A program made the translations under genes and the position numbers. The notes beneath the pieces are model-generated. The model searched no databases, was not told the origin of the DNA, and saw nothing but the letters and a program-made list of their open reading frames with translations. Shown here piece by piece: positions 12,422 to 20,041 of a DNA stretch of 21,494 nt. This stretch comes from JANNAT01 sp031422555 (GTDB lineage: Bacteria > Pseudomonadota > Alphaproteobacteria > Rhodobacterales > Rhodobacteraceae): contig JANPLZ010000141.1 of NCBI GenBank assembly GCA_031422555.1, positions 1-21,494 on the forward strand, read 5' to 3'. How positions within the stretch are numbered: position 1 is the stretch's first letter; each line of letters starts with the position of its first letter.

Positions 12422-14425
12422 ATGTTTGACAAGATCCTGATCGCCAACCGCGGTGAAATTGCCTGTCGCGTGATCAAAACCGCGCGGCGCTTGGGGATCA
12501 AAACCGTGGCGGTCTATTCCGATGCCGACCGTGACGCGCTGCATGTCAAAATGGCGGATGAGGCGGTGCATATCGGGCCGTCGCCCGCCGCGCAGTCTTA
12601 TATCGTGATCGAAAAGATCATCGCGGCCGTGCAGGCAACCGGCGCGCAGGCGGTGCATCCTGGCTATGGGTTCTTATCGGAAAACCGCAACTTCGCCGCC
12701 GCACTAGAGACTATCGGTGTGGCATTTATCGGGCCACCCAGCGCGGCGATTGAAGCCATGGGCGATAAGATCACCTCGAAGAAAATAGCATTGCAAGCGG
12801 GGGTGTCCACCGTTCCCGGCCATATGGGCCTGATCGCCGATGCCGATGAGGCGGTCAGGATTGCGCGCCAGATCGGCTATCCGGTGATGATCAAGGCCTC
12901 GGCGGGCGGGGGCGGCAAAGGCATGCGCATCGCCAACAGCGACGCAGAAGCCCGCGAAGGCTTTCAGTCGTCAAAAAATGAGGCGGCGGCAAGTTTTGGT
13001 GATGACCGGATTTTCATCGAGAAATTTGTCACCCAGCCGCGGCATATCGAAATTCAGGTGTTGGGAGACCAACACGGCACCATCGTCTATCTGCACGAAC
13101 GCGAATGCAGCATTCAGCGGCGCAATCAAAAGGTTATCGAAGAAGCCCCGTCGCCGTTTCTGGACGCAGACACCCGCCGCGCGATGGGCGAACAGGCCTG
13201 TTCTTTGGCGCGGGCGGTGGCCTATACTTCGGCGGGGACGGTGGAATTTATCGTTGATGGCGCGCGGAATTTCTATTTTCTGGAAATGAACACCCGCTTG
13301 CAGGTGGAACATCCGGTCACTGAATTGATCACCGGCATTGATCTGGTGGAACAGATGATCCGGGTGGCGGCGGGCCATGCGTTGCCATTTGCGCAAAGCG
13401 ATCTGAAAATCAACGGCTGGGCGATGGAAAGCCGCCTTTACGCCGAAGATCCCTACCGCAATTTCCTGCCGTCCATCGGCAGGCTGACCCGCTATCGCCC
13501 GCCCGTCGAAGGGCCAACCACCGCCGGGGGGATCGTGCGCAATGACACCGGCGTGTTCGAAGGCGGTGAGATTTCGATGTTTTACGATCCGATGATCGCC
13601 AAGCTGTGCACCTGGGCGCCCACCCGTGCGGCGGCGATTGACGAGATGCGGCTGGCGCTTGACACGTTCGAGGTCGAAGGCATTGGCCACAATCTGCCGT
13701 TTGTGGCGGCGGTTATGGATCATCCGCGCTTTCAGTCCGGCGATATCACCACGGCGTTTATCGCCGAGGAATATCCGGATGGCTTCAAGGGGGCGGTGCT
13801 GGATGACGCAACTTTGCGCCGGGTGGCGGCGGCGACGGCGGCGATGAACCGGGTGGCCGAAATTCGGCGCACCCGTATTTCGGGCACCATGGACAACCAT
13901 GAACGCCGCGTCGGCGATGAGTGGGTGGCCACCGTGCAAGGCGCGGAATATGCGATGAAAATCAGTGCCGATCCGCAAGGATCCACCGTTGGATTTGCAG
14001 ATGGGCCGGCGCTTCGGGTGACGTCTGACTGGACGCCGGGCCAGCCCTTGGCGCGGCTGATGATAGATGGCGCACCTTTGGTGATGACGGTCGCCAAGAT
14101 CAGCGGCGGCTTTCGGGTGCGGTTGCGCGGTGCTGATCTGAAAGTGCATGTGCGCACCCCGCGTCAGGCAGAACTGGCCCGGCTGATGCTGGAAAAGGCC
14201 GCCCCGGATACATCGAAATTCCTGCTGTGCCCGATGCCCGGCCTGATTGCGCAGATCATGGTGGCGGTGGGCGACGACGTGCAAGACGGTCAGGCTTTGG
14301 CCACGGTCGAGGCGATGAAGATGGAAAACATCCTGAAGGCCGAACGCAGCGGCGTGGTCAAATCCATATCAGCGGTGGTTGGCGGCAGTTTGCGGGTGGA
14401 TGACGTGATTATGGAGTTTGAATAA
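12422..14425 (+). CDS. pccA: Propionyl-CoA carboxylase alpha subunit (biotin carboxylase + biotin carrier)
   Basis: PccA carboxylates its own biotin with ATP and bicarbonate and presents it to PccB. The 667-residue product begins MFDKILIANRGEIACRVI, the classic biotin carboxylase start. The ATP-grasp glycine loop (KASAGGGGKGM) begins at Lys158, with HERECSIQRRNQKVIEE and EMNTRLQVEHPVTE further on. A linker/BT domain follows, and the C-terminal biotinyl domain carries the attachment motif EAMKMEN with Lys633 as the biotinylated residue. ATG 12422 is chosen over an in-frame upstream codon at 12365 because it matches family starts and has GGAG at 12410-12413, 8 bases upstream. Domain order and length match characterised bacterial PccA. 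Confidence 0.96.
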   Translation: MFDKILIANRGEIACRVIKTARRLGIKTVAVYSDADRDALHVKMADEAVHIGPSPAAQSYIVIEKIIAAVQATGAQAVHPGYGFLSENRNFAAALETIGVAFIGPPSAAIEAMGDKITSKKIALQAGVSTVPGHMGLIADADEAVRIARQIGYPVMIKASAGGGGKGMRIANSDAEAREGFQSSKNEAAASFGDDRIFIEKFVTQPRHIEIQVLGDQHGTIVYLHERECSIQRRNQKVIEEAPSPFLDADTRRAMGEQACSLARAVAYTSAGTVEFIVDGARNFYFLEMNTRLQVEHPVTELITGIDLVEQMIRVAAGHALPFAQSDLKINGWAMESRLYAEDPYRNFLPSIGRLTRYRPPVEGPTTAGGIVRNDTGVFEGGEISMFYDPMIAKLCTWAPTRAAAIDEMRLALDTFEVEGIGHNLPFVAAVMDHPRFQSGDITTAFIAEEYPDGFKGAVLDDATLRRVAAATAAMNRVAEIRRTRISGTMDNHERRVGDEWVATVQGAEYAMKISADPQGSTVGFADGPALRVTSDWTPGQPLARLMIDGAPLVMTVAKISGGFRVRLRGADLKVHVRTPRQAELARLMLEKAAPDTSKFLLCPMPGLIAQIMVAVGDDVQDGQALATVEAMKMENILKAERSGVVKSISAVVGGSLRVDDVIMEFE

Positions 14426-14440
14426 CCACGGGCGCACGGC

Positions 14441-14887
14441 CTAAAACCCCGATGGGCTGCGCTTGAGTGCTTCAAGACGGCGGGACGGGAAAGTGTCGAT
14501 GGCATGGCTGATTTCGCGGGTGTCCCAAGGCAGCGGTTTGCGCAACGCGATCTTGCCGTCCTTGTCGATCAGCACCAAAGAAAACCCGCGCGGGCGCAGC
14601 TTTTTACGAATGTCTGACGGCGGCTGCAGCGTGGTGTCGATGATGATCACCACCTCGCGTTCGATCAGATCGGCGGCGTTCTGGGTCAACAGCTCTAGCT
14701 GGCGGATAAAGTTGGGGTCATCGGGACTGTCAGCAAAAATCACCAGCGGGCGGTTAAGATACAGCAGATCGGCCAGCACAATCTGGTCGGCGGGCACCGG
14801 CGGCAGGGTGACTGTCTGGGAAAAGCCGGTCAGGGGCAGCAGGGCCGCGAAAATTACGCCGGCCAAAGACTTTATGAAGATGCTCAT
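14441..14887 (-). CDS. DUF4174 family secreted protein
   Basis: The 148-residue product belongs, by recall of the family, to DUF4174, small exported proteins with a thioredoxin-like pattern but no CxxC. A signal peptide is present (residues 1-23, MSIFIKSLAGVIFAALLPLTGFS). The mature domain has NRPLVIFADSPDDPNFIRQ, then EREVVIIIDTTLQPPSDIRK and the family-typical LRPRGFSLVLIDKDGKIAL, followed by PWDTREISHAIDTFPSRR. It contains no cysteine, so a redox role is unlikely. It is convergent with pccA (15 bases between stops) and divergent from mcm. Function is unknown. Confidence 0.85.
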   Translation of the reverse strand: MSIFIKSLAGVIFAALLPLTGFSQTVTLPPVPADQIVLADLLYLNRPLVIFADSPDDPNFIRQLELLTQNAADLIEREVVIIIDTTLQPPSDIRKKLRPRGFSLVLIDKDGKIALRKPLPWDTREISHAIDTFPSRRLEALKRSPSGF

Positions 14888-14962
14888 TGCCTAGATATAG
14901 GTCACAGTCGGCAAACAACCAAGACGGCGCGGAAGCTGCCGGATGCGAATAAAGGGGCGGCG

Positions 14963-17101
14963 ATGTCAGATCCACTGGCGAAATGGGCGGCACTTGCAAC
15001 GGGCGAGATGCGGGGCCGTGATCCGGCAGACCTGATCTGGCACACGCTGGAAGGGATCGCCATCAAACCGGTCTATACGGCGGCGGATGTGGCGGGCCTT
15101 GCGCAAATGGCCGAGATGCCGGGCGTCGCGCCCTATACCCGCGGCGTAAGGGCCACGATGTATGCGGGCAGGCCGTGGACCATCCGCCAATACGCCGGGT
15201 TTTCCACCGCCGAAGCCAGCAACGCCTTTTACCGCGCCAACCTTGCAGGTGGTCAGCAGGGCGTGTCGGTGGCCTTTGATCTGGCCACGCACCGGGGCTA
15301 TGACAGTGATCATCCCCGCGTTGAAGGTGATGTCGGCAAGGCGGGCGTGGCGATCGACAGTGTCGAAGATATGAAAATTCTGTTCGACGGCATTCCGTTG
15401 GACAAGGTCAGCGTGTCAATGACGATGAATGGCGCGGTGATCCCGGTGCTGGCCTGTTTTGTCGTGGCGGCCGAGGAACAGGGCGTTGCGCGCACGGCGC
15501 TGTCGGGCACCATTCAGAACGATATTCTGAAAGAATTCATGGTGCGCAACACTTATATTTACCCGCCGGAACCGTCGATGCGGATCGTGGCGGATATCAT
15601 CGAATACACCGCCGCTCAGATGCCAAAGTTCAACTCGATCTCGATCTCGGGCTATCACATGCAAGAGGCGGGGGCCAATCTGGTGCAGGAACTGGCCTTT
15701 ACGCTGGCCGATGGGCGCGAATATGTGCGCACCGCTTTGGCGCGGGGCATGAAAGTGGATGATTTCGCGCCGCGCCTGTCGTTTTTCTTTGCCACCGGCA
15801 TGAATTTCTTCATGGAGGTGGCAAAACTGCGCGCCGCCCGTCAGGTGTGGCACCGGGTGATGACAGAATTTGGCGCGCAAACCCCCAGCAGCCTGATGCT
15901 GCGCACGCATTGCCAGACATCTGGCGTGTCGCTGCAAGAAGCCGATCCCTATAACAATGTCATCCGCACCGCCTACGAGGCATTGGCGGCCACTTTGGGC
16001 GGCACCCAAAGCCTGCACACCAACGCGCTGGACGAAGCGATGGGCCTGCCCACCGAATTTTCGGCCCGCATCGCGCGCAACACCCAATTGATTTTACAGC
16101 ATGAAACCGGGATCACCCATGTCGTCGATCCGTTGGCGGGATCTTATTACGTTGAAAGCCTGACGTCCACGCTTGCAGATGCGGCTTGGGCCTTGATGGC
16201 AGAGGTCGAGGCGATGGGCGGCATGACCCGCGCCGTGGCATCAGGCATGCCAAAGCTGCGGATCGAGGAATCGGCGGCCAAACGGCAGGCAGCAATTGAT
16301 CTGGGCGATCAGGTCATCGTGGGGGTGAATAAATTCCGTCTGAAAACCCAAGATCCGATTGATGTGCTGGACATCGACAATATCGCCGTGCGCGATGCCC
16401 AGATTGCGCGCCTGAACGCCATCAGGCGCGCGCGCGATGCGAGCGCATGTCAGGCCGCGCTGGCGGAAATCACCCGGCGCGCAGGCGAGGGGGGCAATTT
16501 GCTGGAGGCTGCCATTGCGGCCGCACGGGCGCGGGCATCGGTGGGCGAGATCAGCATGGCGATGGAACAGGTCTTTGGGCGGCACCGGGCCGAGGTGAAA
16601 ACCCTGGCGGGTGTTTACGGTGCGGCCTATCAGGGCGACGCAGGCTTTGCCGCCATTCAGGCCGATGTAGAGGCGTTTGCCAATGAAGAAGGTCGTCGCC
16701 CTCGCATGCTGGTCGTCAAGATGGGTCAGGATGGCCATGATCGCGGCGCCAAGGTGATTGCCACCGCCTTTGCCGATATCGGTTTTGATGTGGATGTGGG
16801 GCCTTTGTTTCAAACCCCCGCCGAGGCCGCGCAAGACGCTATCGACAATGATGTGCATGTGATTGGCATATCATCGCAGGCGGCGGGGCACAAAACGCTG
16901 GCCCCAAAGCTGGTGCAGGCGCTGCGCGCTGCGGGGGCGGGGGAAATTCTGGTAATTTGTGGCGGGGTGATCCCGCAACAGGATTATCAGTTTTTGTATG
17001 ATGCCGGGGTGAAGGCGATTTTTGGGCCGGGCACCAATATTCCGGCGGCGGCCAAGGATATTCTTGATCTGATCCGCAAGGCACGGGGGCAGTCACTTTA
17101 G
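14963..17101 (+). CDS. Methylmalonyl-CoA mutase (B12-dependent)
   Basis: This enzyme rearranges (R)-methylmalonyl-CoA to succinyl-CoA with adenosylcobalamin, completing propionyl-CoA assimilation. The 712-residue product has the N-terminal substrate barrel, with Tyr77 in QYAGFSTAEASNAFY and FDLATHRGYDSDHP. The C-terminal cobalamin domain carries DGHDRG (590-595), whose His592 ligates cobalt, and CGGVIPQQDYQFL. The FST and ATHRG motifs fit methylmalonyl- rather than ethylmalonyl-CoA mutase. The start has AAAGGGG just upstream. One polypeptide holds both domains, so it should act as a homodimer. No epimerase or MeaB-type chaperone gene is in the window. The gene is named scpA, mcmA or bhbA in different genomes, so no symbol is given. 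Confidence 0.95.
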   Translation: MSDPLAKWAALATGEMRGRDPADLIWHTLEGIAIKPVYTAADVAGLAQMAEMPGVAPYTRGVRATMYAGRPWTIRQYAGFSTAEASNAFYRANLAGGQQGVSVAFDLATHRGYDSDHPRVEGDVGKAGVAIDSVEDMKILFDGIPLDKVSVSMTMNGAVIPVLACFVVAAEEQGVARTALSGTIQNDILKEFMVRNTYIYPPEPSMRIVADIIEYTAAQMPKFNSISISGYHMQEAGANLVQELAFTLADGREYVRTALARGMKVDDFAPRLSFFFATGMNFFMEVAKLRAARQVWHRVMTEFGAQTPSSLMLRTHCQTSGVSLQEADPYNNVIRTAYEALAATLGGTQSLHTNALDEAMGLPTEFSARIARNTQLILQHETGITHVVDPLAGSYYVESLTSTLADAAWALMAEVEAMGGMTRAVASGMPKLRIEESAAKRQAAIDLGDQVIVGVNKFRLKTQDPIDVLDIDNIAVRDAQIARLNAIRRARDASACQAALAEITRRAGEGGNLLEAAIAAARARASVGEISMAMEQVFGRHRAEVKTLAGVYGAAYQGDAGFAAIQADVEAFANEEGRRPRMLVVKMGQDGHDRGAKVIATAFADIGFDVDVGPLFQTPAEAAQDAIDNDVHVIGISSQAAGHKTLAPKLVQALRAAGAGEILVICGGVIPQQDYQFLYDAGVKAIFGPGTNIPAAAKDILDLIRKARGQSL

Positions 17102-17109
17102 CCGCCCCG

Positions 17110-17166
17110 CCCCGGACCTGATCCGGGGTCTCGGCGTCACACAATCGGTCCCGGATCATGTCCGGG
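17110..17166. repeat. Pair of inverted REP-like palindromes between convergent genes
   Basis: CCCCGGA-CCTGA-TCCGGGG (17110-17128) is followed after 21 bases by CCCGGA-TCATG-TCCGGG (17150-17166). The second unit equals the reverse complement of the first except for one loop base, so they form an inverted pair. This CCCGGA...TCCGGG motif is a widespread intergenic repeat in alphaproteobacteria. Here it sits in the 76-base gap between the mcm stop and the convergent DUF4287 gene, where it may also act as a bidirectional terminator. Confidence 0.75.
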
Positions 17167-17177
17167 CGGGATGCACG

Positions 17178-17396
17178 CTATACCGTCTTGCCCTTCAACA
17201 GCGCAAAAATCGCCATCGCATGGCCATGCCCCAGTCCGAAATCGGTCTTCAGCCAATCGGTGATCTGGGTGGCCTTTACCCCCGGCGCAATGCCCTGCGG
17301 CCCGGCAAAGCCGCGGGCCGCGGCCAGCGCGCGAAACTCATCCGGGGTTTTGCCGGTAAGGGTCTGAATATTGTCGAGATACGCCTGAAACGACAT
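17178..17396 (-). CDS. DUF4287 domain protein
   Basis: The 72-residue product matches the DUF4287 pattern as I know it: MSFQAYLDNIQTLTGKTPDE at the N-terminus and ITDWLKTDFGLGHGHAMAIF near the C-terminus. The fold is small and helical, and no catalytic function is established. The His-rich GLGHGHAMA stretch is the most conserved part. I chose the ATG at 17394-17396, with AAAGG about 10 bases upstream; the frame extends 15 codons further but those residues are not family-like. It is the last gene of a minus-strand run after the aldo/keto reductase and ThuA genes, with 54 bases to ThuA. Confidence 0.85.
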   Translation of the reverse strand: MSFQAYLDNIQTLTGKTPDEFRALAAARGFAGPQGIAPGVKATQITDWLKTDFGLGHGHAMAIFALLKGKTV

Positions 17397-17450
17397 TTGC
17401 AATCCGCCTTTCTCTAGGGCCGAAAGATCCCCAAACCGCACCCCGGCAGA

Positions 17451-18110
17451 TCAGGCAGATCGTGCCGCCCAAGCCATGCCCCGGCGCATCAATTCGCGGG
17501 GCGCGCCGTGGTCAATCACGTTGGCCTGATGCCCCAGCGCGTTGTAATACACCCGGCCGCGGCCCCACATTTTGGAAAACACCACGGGCATGGCCACAGG
17601 GCCGTTGGGCGCATGCGGGCCATCGACCACCGGAAAATCACACACCGCGTGCACGCGCACGGCCGGGTCAATATGCAGATAATACTGCTCTGTCACCACG
17701 TCAAAATCACCGATGCCCGCCACCAGACCATCATCCGACACCATCCGCACCCGGTAGGCCACGCCATCATTGCCCGGATGCGCCACCCATTGCGCGCCCG
17801 TCATGAACTGCCATGCCACATCGGCGCGAAACGCATCGCACATGCCGCCGTGGCAGCCGGCAAGGCCCACACCCTTTTCCACCGCCGCTGCGACGTGGCG
17901 CGATTGATCTTCGGTGATGCTGCTCATCGTCCACACCGGCACGATCAGCGACAGATCCGTCAATCGGGCCGGGTCGTCAAAACAGGCCAAAGTATCGGTG
18001 ACATCAACTTCAAAGCCCACCGCGCGCAGATCGGTGGCAAACAGGGCGGCCACTTTATCGGGTTCATGCCCCGGCCAGCCGCCCCAAGTGATCAATGCTT
18101 TATGCGCCAT
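17451..18110 (-). CDS. ThuA-like domain protein
   Basis: The 219-residue product belongs to the ThuA/trehalose-utilisation family, a class I glutamine-amidotransferase-like fold linked to sugar metabolism, with unproven biochemistry. It opens with ALITWGGWPGHEPDKVAALF and continues with LSLIVPVWTMSSITEDQ, GVGLAGCHGGMCDAF (holding a nucleophile-elbow-like Cys) and WVAHPGNDGVAYRV. It ends with PVVFSKMWGRGRVYYNALGHQ. The start at ATG 18108-18110 has AGGGGG 6 bases upstream; 113 codons of open frame above it overlap the neighbouring gene and are not used. It lies 53 bases behind the aldo/keto reductase, suggesting a shared role in handling a sugar or sugar derivative. Confidence 0.87.
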   Translation of the reverse strand: MAHKALITWGGWPGHEPDKVAALFATDLRAVGFEVDVTDTLACFDDPARLTDLSLIVPVWTMSSITEDQSRHVAAAVEKGVGLAGCHGGMCDAFRADVAWQFMTGAQWVAHPGNDGVAYRVRMVSDDGLVAGIGDFDVVTEQYYLHIDPAVRVHAVCDFPVVDGPHAPNGPVAMPVVFSKMWGRGRVYYNALGHQANVIDHGAPRELMRRGMAWAARSA

Positions 18111-18123
18111 GCCCGCCCCCTGT

Positions 18124-18147
18124 TTTGCGGCAGAGTGTGGCCGCAAA
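18124..18147 (-). other. Hairpin between the aldo/keto reductase and thuA genes
   Basis: TTTGCGGC (18124-18131) and GCCGCAAA (18140-18147) form a perfect 8-bp stem with an 8-base loop in the 53-base gap. On the transcribed strand it is followed by AACAGGGGGCGGGC and the thuA start, so it lies just ahead of the ribosome site. It may attenuate or stabilise; no U tract follows. Confidence 0.55.
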
Positions 18148-18163
18148 CCCGAAAGGTCAATCC

Positions 18164-19153
18164 TTAGAACCGCTGCGGGCCTGCGGGTTTGTTGGCCATG
18201 ATGCCCTCGATTTCGGCCATCACATCCGGCGTCAGTTTTGCCTTGTGATCCAGTGCAGCAAGGTTGTCGGTCAACTGACTGGCGCGCGATGCACCCAGTA
18301 TAACGGTCGATACCCGCGGGTTGGCCAGACACCACAGCAAGCACATATGCGCCAACGACATCCCTGATTTGGCGGCAAGATCGGCCAGCGCCCGGGTTTT
18401 CACCAGTTTTTGCTGGCCTGCGTCCGACATCAGCATATCGCGCAGCCATTCATAGCCGGGCAGGGTCATCCGGCTGTCGTTCGGGATCGCCGCGTTGTAT
18501 TTGCCGGTCAGGATACCTGATGCCAGAGGGGACCAGATCGTGGTGCCAAGACCGTAGGTATCGTAGATCGGGGCATAGTCGGCTTCGACCTTTTCGCGTT
18601 CAAACAGGTTGTATTGCGGCTGTTCCATCGTGGGCGGCGTCAGACCACAGGCGCGGGCCACGGCATGCGCTTCGGTGATTTGTTGGCCCGACCATTCCGA
18701 TGTGCCCCAATACAGCACTTTGCCTTGGGTGATCAGATTGTGCATCGCGCGAACGGTTTCCTCAATCGGCGTGTCGATGTCGGGGCGATGGCAGAAATAC
18801 AGGTCCAGATGTTCGACCTGCAGGCGCTTTAGGGCGGCGTGGGCTGCTTCGGTGACATGTTTGGCCGACAGCCCGCGCTGGGTGGGTTTTTCACCGCCCC
18901 AGAACACTTTGGACGACACGATATAGCTGTCGCGCGTCCATTTCAGCGCCGCCAATGCCTCACCCATCAGGGTTTCGGAATTGCCTTGCTCATAGCCTTC
19001 GGCATTGTCAAAAAAGTTAACCCCCGCCGCATAGGCTTGCGCCATCAGCGATTTGGCATCAGATCCATCGACCTGTTTGCCAAATGTGACCCAAGAGCCA
19101 AAGGAAAATTCGGAAACCTTAAGGCCAGATTTGCCCAAGCGACGATAATCCAT
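18164..19153 (-). CDS. Aldo/keto reductase, Kv-beta-like (AKR6 type)
   Basis: This is an NADPH-dependent (beta/alpha)8-barrel reductase of aldehydes or ketones. The 329-residue product begins MDYRRLGKSGLKVSEFSFG. The catalytic tetrad is complete: Asp49 and Tyr54 in FFDNAEGYEQG, Lys82 in SSKVFWGG, and His122 in FCHRPD. The FWGG and CHRPD segments and WSPLASGILTGKYN are typical of the voltage-gated potassium channel beta-subunit-like group, including bacterial YghZ. The start at 19151-19153 has CAGGAG 7 bases upstream; an extension to 19207 is rejected because it is unlike the family. It heads the minus-strand operon with ThuA and DUF4287. Substrate unknown. Confidence 0.93.
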   Translation of the reverse strand: MDYRRLGKSGLKVSEFSFGSWVTFGKQVDGSDAKSLMAQAYAAGVNFFDNAEGYEQGNSETLMGEALAALKWTRDSYIVSSKVFWGGEKPTQRGLSAKHVTEAAHAALKRLQVEHLDLYFCHRPDIDTPIEETVRAMHNLITQGKVLYWGTSEWSGQQITEAHAVARACGLTPPTMEQPQYNLFEREKVEADYAPIYDTYGLGTTIWSPLASGILTGKYNAAIPNDSRMTLPGYEWLRDMLMSDAGQQKLVKTRALADLAAKSGMSLAHMCLLWCLANPRVSTVILGASRASQLTDNLAALDHKAKLTPDVMAEIEGIMANKPAGPQRF

Positions 19154-19338
19154 GGTGGTGCTCCTGATTTGGATGATGGTCCTGTTAGGTAGCAAGTTTT
19201 TGTCCAAGGAACAGCGATAAGCATCGCCAACTCTGTGTGCCGGCGCACAAGCAGATCAGCATAGGTAAAGAATATTTGACACAATGTTATTAATTTAATA
19301 CCTAAAGTGCAGAAAGTCATACCAAAGGTCGAATCGCC
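19154..19338. promoter_or_regulatory. Repeat-rich divergent control region (AKR / membrane-protein operon)
   Basis: This 185-base, locally AT-rich gap has several ordered elements. TAGGTA occurs at 19186-19191 and 19262-19267, and its inverse TACCTA at 19299-19304. GCGAT-AAGC-ATCGC lies at 19214-19227 and TGTGC-CGGC-GCACA at 19236-19249. TATTAA-T-TTAATA is at 19288-19300. A perfect -35 hexamer TTGACA lies at 19276-19281; the -10 at 17 bases would be TACCTA, a poor match. The small XRE regulator encoded downstream is the obvious candidate to bind here, by inference. Confidence 0.5.
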
Positions 19339-19788
19339 ATGTCGTTTGAAGAACGTAACGCCGTGACCGGCATTTTGGCGGGGTTGCTAAGCTGTGCCGT
19401 CATGCTGGTGGTTTTGGTGCAAAAATCGGGCGCCGGGGTGTTTGATGGCCCGGACGGTTTGATGCACTGGGCGCGCACCGTGCTTTGGCTTATCGTGTTC
19501 GGTATCGCCATCGTGATTGTGATGACGATCCTGTTCAATATTGCCTATGCGATCCTTACCGGCGAAAAGAAGCCGGATTTTCTAAGCGATGAACGCGATA
19601 CCTTGATCGGTTTGCGCGGCATTCAGGCCACGTTGGTTGTGCTGTCGGCGGGCATTGTGATGGCGTTCATCGCCCTCGCGTTTGGCGTGCCGGTGTTGAC
19701 GGCGCTGAACATCGTCCTTGCCGCCTGTGCGGTAAGCAGCTTTGCCAGCGAAGTGACAAAGCTGATCCTTTACAGGCGGGGGTTCTGA
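19339..19788 (+). CDS. Four-helix inner-membrane protein of unknown function
   Basis: The 149-residue product has four predicted membrane helices at about 9-28, 47-73, 95-115 and 119-140. A cytoplasmic loop contains GEKKPDFLSDERDTLIGLRG. The SDERD segment between helix pairs recalls DUF2178-type membrane proteins, which are commonly paired with small Cro/CI regulators, as here. I recognise the arrangement more than the family. The start ATG 19339 follows AAAGGTCGAATCGCC, with AAAGG about 10 bases upstream. The next gene begins 2 bases after its stop, so they are certainly cotranscribed. It may be a sensor or immunity-like partner of the regulator; there is no direct evidence. Confidence 0.72.
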   Translation: MSFEERNAVTGILAGLLSCAVMLVVLVQKSGAGVFDGPDGLMHWARTVLWLIVFGIAIVIVMTILFNIAYAILTGEKKPDFLSDERDTLIGLRGIQATLVVLSAGIVMAFIALAFGVPVLTALNIVLAACAVSSFASEVTKLILYRRGF

Positions 19789-19790
19789 TT

Positions 19791-20012
19791 TTGGCCCGTG
19801 CCAGAATTACCAATCAGATCCGCCGTTTGCGTTTTGACGCGGGCGAGATGACCCAAAAAGATCTGGCAAACGCGGTGGGGGTAACCCGCCAAACCATCAT
19901 GGCGATTGAGAATGCCAAGTATTTCCCATCGCTGGAGCTGGCCTTTCAGATCGCCCGACATTTCAACAAACCCCTCGATCAGGTGTTTCAGTTCGAACAA
20001 GACCCCGCCTGA
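19791..20012 (+). CDS. Small XRE-family (Cro/CI) transcriptional regulator, TTG start
   Basis: The 73-residue product is almost only a helix-turn-helix domain: IRRLRFDAGEMTQKDLA, then VGVTRQTIMAIENAKYFPS and LELAFQIARHFNKPLDQVF. It matches the compact YgzD/HTH_3 regulators that travel with DUF2178-like membrane proteins. No ATG is available in the frame before the domain. The TTG at 19791 is supported by GGGGG (19778-19782), 8 bases upstream, and by its position 2 bases after the preceding stop. It should bind as a dimer; the upstream repeat-rich region is the likely target. Family assignment is secure, target inferred. Confidence 0.88.
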   Translation: MARARITNQIRRLRFDAGEMTQKDLANAVGVTRQTIMAIENAKYFPSLELAFQIARHFNKPLDQVFQFEQDPA

Positions 20013-20041
20013 TTTTATAATCCCAACGAAGGATCCGTCCC

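Noticed and set aside
11731..12429. A 232-codon plus-strand frame in the gap before pccA
   Set aside because: Its first 50 residues look somewhat protein-like, but it reads through the strong terminator at 11900-11931, the glycine-zipper gene in another frame and a second terminator. The ribosome site is 13 bases away.
12971..14284. A 437-codon minus-strand frame opposite pccA
   Set aside because: It is an antisense shadow of a conserved GC-rich gene, rich in His, Arg and Gln, with no recognisable domain.
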